A stretch of DNA of 59,684 nt from Bacteroidota bacterium (GTDB lineage: Bacteria; Bacteroidota; Ignavibacteria; Ignavibacteriales; Melioribacteraceae), in contig JAHISP010000085.1 in assembly GCA_018818165.1 (NCBI GenBank), positions 1 to 59,684 on the forward strand. Direction: 5' to 3'. This document shows, one piece after another, positions 57,838 through 59,684 of this stretch. The stretch's first letter is position 1. Each line of letters begins with the position of its first letter. Below the pieces are notes generated by a model that saw only the letters and a program-made list of their open reading frames with translations, searched no databases and was not told the origin of the DNA. Made by a program: the position numbers and the translations under genes.

Positions 57838-58566
57838 TTATAATATTTTTAGTGGAACTACATAACCATTTTCAAAAGTTTTATTTGAAAATGATGGAAT
57901 TACTTTTTTATAAACAGATTGAGTAATACCCAAATCTCCTAAAAACAACTCGCCAGTTAATTCGGGTAATAATCCCGTTTTGGGTAAGGCTAATGTTAAT
58001 GTTAAGTCGGGTTTTACAAAATATTTTGATTTTACACCATAAGTAGCATCAATTCCAGAAGGTACATCAAGCGATATTACAATTGAAAGTTGATTGCTTA
58101 TCCACTTAATCATAGAAAGTGCGTTTCCTTTTGGTTCGCCATTAAGATTATATCCAATTATTGCATCAATTATTAAATCTGGTTTTTCATTTTGTAAATC
58201 CGCAATTGATATAATCTTTGCATTTGTCGATTTTAAAATGTGCATCTGATAAGCGGTTACTTCTTTCAAATTTTCCAAATCGGTTAAACAAACTGAAACA
58301 TTATAACCACGATTTGCTAAATGTCTTGCCGCACAAATTCCACCACCGCCATTACCACCAGTTCCAGCAAGGATTAAAACATTTTCTTTTTTATCCTCGC
58401 CTAGTACTTTTATTGATAGCTCTGATAAATTTCTACCAGCATTTTCCATCATTTGATAAAGATTTGGTCCAAGTTCTTCAATAGCAATTCTATCTATTTC
58501 TTTCATTTGCTCTAAAGTTATGGCTATAACCTTAATGCCGTTTTCGGTTGTAAATTTGTTTATCAC
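57838..58566 (-). CDS. nnrE: NAD(P)HX epimerase (YjeF N-terminal domain)
   Basis: 242 residues, the single-domain form. It has 'LEQMKEIDRIAIEELGPNLYQMMENAGRNLS', 'VLILAGTGGNGGGGICAARHLANRG' (nucleotide-binding loop) and 'DLIIDAIIGYNLNGEPKG', all YjeF_N hallmarks, with 'VISLDVPSGIDATYG'. It interconverts the epimers of hydrated NADH/NADPH for repair. The companion dehydratase domain (YjeF C-terminal) is absent and must be elsewhere if present. Its ATG overlaps the upstream 91-residue gene by 4 bases, so they are co-translated. Confidence 0.88.
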   Translation of the reverse strand: MINKFTTENGIKVIAITLEQMKEIDRIAIEELGPNLYQMMENAGRNLSELSIKVLGEDKKENVLILAGTGGNGGGGICAARHLANRGYNVSVCLTDLENLKEVTAYQMHILKSTNAKIISIADLQNEKPDLIIDAIIGYNLNGEPKGNALSMIKWISNQLSIVISLDVPSGIDATYGVKSKYFVKPDLTLTLALPKTGLLPELTGELFLGDLGITQSVYKKVIPSFSNKTFENGYVVPLKIL

Positions 58567-58838
58567 TTTTCAATTTTCCTTTTTGTTTTTAGCCACCAAA
58601 CTATTATTGCGGAGCTAAGTGTAATTATTCCTATAAATGCCAGAGTGTAATCAAGACCTAAAACAAACTTGTTTTGCCATTCTTTAAAGGAAGCTCCAAG
58701 TAATTCATCTTGTCGTTCAACTAAAATTCCTGTTTTGGTAAAAATTTCACCACCAAAAGAAATCCAACTAGCTACTGCAACCAATACAAGCATTATCCAA
58801 ACCAATAAGACAATTTTTTGATTATTTGCAAGTTTCAT
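58563..58838 (-). CDS. Small two-helix membrane protein
   Basis: 91 residues with hydrophobic segments at about 8-26 (KIVLLVWIMLVLVAVASWI) and 60-82 (YTLAFIGIITLSSAIIVWW), and a Lys/Arg-rich end. Not recognised. Coupled to nnrE by a 4-base overlap and 11 bases after the gene at 58850. Confidence 0.65.
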   Translation of the reverse strand: MKLANNQKIVLLVWIMLVLVAVASWISFGGEIFTKTGILVERQDELLGASFKEWQNKFVLGLDYTLAFIGIITLSSAIIVWWLKTKRKIEK

Positions 58839-58849
58839 TTTGTCACCAA

Positions 58850-59308
58850 TTATTTAGTTTTGCTATCTGATAATATTTGTGGTTTATAAAGAGTGCCTAA
58901 AATTGCTCCATAAATAAGATGCCCTACAAGACTTGCCATTGCAACCATTGCTGAGCCAGAAAATAATCCCGCCATAAATCCAGCACCAGCCATTACTGTC
59001 ATCATTGGCATTAACATAATTTGAGCAACCAACCATGGAATTATTCCAAATAATGCTCCGTTTATTACATCAGGAACTGTATTGGTTTTTGCCAAAAATA
59101 ATATGGCAAAAAATATTGCAAGAATTTCTCCTATCATAAAGTGAGCTAACCAGCCAACAACTATTGGCGCTCCCATTGTTCCTGCTAGCATTTTAGGAAT
59201 ATCCATTTCAAATCCCATTAATGGTGCCATAAATGTGAATGCAGTCATTGCTATTGTTGCCACAAATCCTGATACTAAAGCTGATTTTATAGAAAGTTTT
59301 GGTTTCAT
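58850..59308 (-). CDS. Four-helix membrane protein (DUF6789-like)
   Basis: 152 residues, nearly all hydrophobic, with about four transmembrane helices rich in Gly/Ala/Met (VSGFVATIAMTAFTFMAPLMG, 'AMVAMASLVGHLIYGAILGTLY'). It resembles DUF6789-type small membrane proteins; function unknown. First gene of the minus-strand unit that includes nnrE. AAAGGAG lies before the ATG. An operator-like palindrome (59376-59391) lies about 70 bases upstream. Confidence 0.7.
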   Translation of the reverse strand: MKPKLSIKSALVSGFVATIAMTAFTFMAPLMGFEMDIPKMLAGTMGAPIVVGWLAHFMIGEILAIFFAILFLAKTNTVPDVINGALFGIIPWLVAQIMLMPMMTVMAGAGFMAGLFSGSAMVAMASLVGHLIYGAILGTLYKPQILSDSKTK

Positions 59309-59375
59309 TTTTATTTCTCCTTTTGTTTGATGTTAAATTTTATATGTAAAGTTAAACACTGCAGAATCTCTCAAC

Positions 59376-59391
59376 TGTCAGCATTTTGACA
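59376..59391. promoter_or_regulatory. Operator-like palindrome before the DUF6789-like gene
   Basis: TGTCAGCATTTTGACA: the inverse halves TGTCA and TGACA, with the same 16-base length as the site at 57806-57821 and 13 identical positions. On the minus strand the right half provides a -35-like CTGACA. Confidence 0.6.
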
Positions 59392-59550
59392 TAACTCCAT
59401 TTAATAAATCAAAAACATGTAAGCTTTATAAGAAGAAAGGTGTGTAAAATTAATTGTTGTTTACTTTAGAGGCTGTGTTAAAAATAAAGAACTCACCCTA
59501 AATCCCTCTCTTACAAAGCAATGCTGTCAACTTAAGACTATTCATCATTT

Positions 59551-59679
59551 CAAATGTGGCTAAAGCCATTTTTTCTCTATTTATTTTTCTCCAGTCGCTT
59601 AAAAGCGACGGCAATTGCCGTTTACTTTAGTAAACTGATTTTAGAAAAACAAAAATTATAATGGCTTTAGCCACATTTG
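59551..59679. repeat. Structured inverted-repeat element (MITE/REP-like)
   Basis: CAAATGTGGCTAAAGCCATT (59551-59570) is repeated as its exact reverse complement at 59660-59679. Inside are three back-to-back palindromes: GTCGCTT-AA-AAGCGAC (59594-59609), ACGGCAATTGCCGT (59608-59621) and GTTTACT-TT-AGTAAAC (59620-59635). No coding sequence. The layout suggests a small non-autonomous mobile repeat. Only one copy is in the window. Confidence 0.65.
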
Positions 59680-59684
59680 GATCA

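Overview
The window is AT-rich chromosomal DNA from a member of the Bacteroidota/Chlorobi assemblage, most likely an Ignavibacteria-type organism. The indicators are a type IX secretion (T9SS) sorting domain carrying the 'EQNYPNPFNPST' sequence (15627-17324), TonB-dependent receptors with CarboxypepD_reg-like N-termini, a DUF4249 lipoprotein, and many secreted or lipoprotein glycosidases. Nearly all identifications come from reading motifs and overall protein form. No searches were run.

Layout. (1) 1-630: a decayed insertion-sequence edge and a structured repeat. (2) 629-3695: a CrtI-like FAD oxidoreductase with a small membrane protein, then a GAF/LuxR-type regulator; a perfect 22-bp palindrome lies upstream of the oxidoreductase. 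(3) 4317-7978: a tight membrane-stress operon (ribbon-helix-helix protein, PspA/IM30, YqiJ-like protein, YqiK-like flotillin) with a clear promoter and terminator. (4) 8546-49941: a very large same-strand glycan and inositol utilisation locus. It holds a HGSNAT/NagX-type acetyltransferase and a GH89 alpha-N-acetylglucosaminidase; a TonB receptor and a T9SS-anchored beta-helix protein; a LacI-family regulator; two GH28-like proteins, two GH92, and GH29, GH51, GH27 and GH2 enzymes; a secreted phospholipase C-like lipoprotein and a secreted PHP phosphoesterase; a complete myo-inositol catabolic set (iolJ, B, C, D, A, E, G); SSS and MFS transporters; and a ROK sugar kinase. (5) 50489-51613: a PNGase F-type lipoprotein. 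(6) 51826-55921: a minus-strand TonB receptor, DUF4249 lipoprotein and third lipoprotein. (7) 56122-59308: a transposase remnant, a broken YceI-family gene, an AhpD-like protein, NAD(P)HX epimerase and two small membrane proteins. (8) A structured inverted-repeat element at the right end.

How the genes may work together. The same LacI-type operator (ACTAAA-nCGn-TTTAGT) overlaps the promoter of nagX-GH89 and that of the TonB receptor. In both places a second, weaker site lies exactly 75 bp downstream. This ties the alpha-glucosaminide enzymes to the rest of the locus. The phospholipase C-like gene overlaps a GH92 alpha-mannosidase gene by 4 bp, and iolJ follows after 5 bp. Phospholipase C, alpha-mannosidases, alpha-glucosaminide N-acetyltransferase, alpha-GlcNAcase and full inositol catabolism together are what would be needed to dismantle an inositol-anchored glycan: a eukaryotic GPI anchor, or a plant/algal glycosyl-inositol-phosphoceramide. 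PNGase F and the Fuc/Ara/Gal glycosidases would strip the attached glycoprotein glycans. This is an inference, but it is the most interesting reading of the window.
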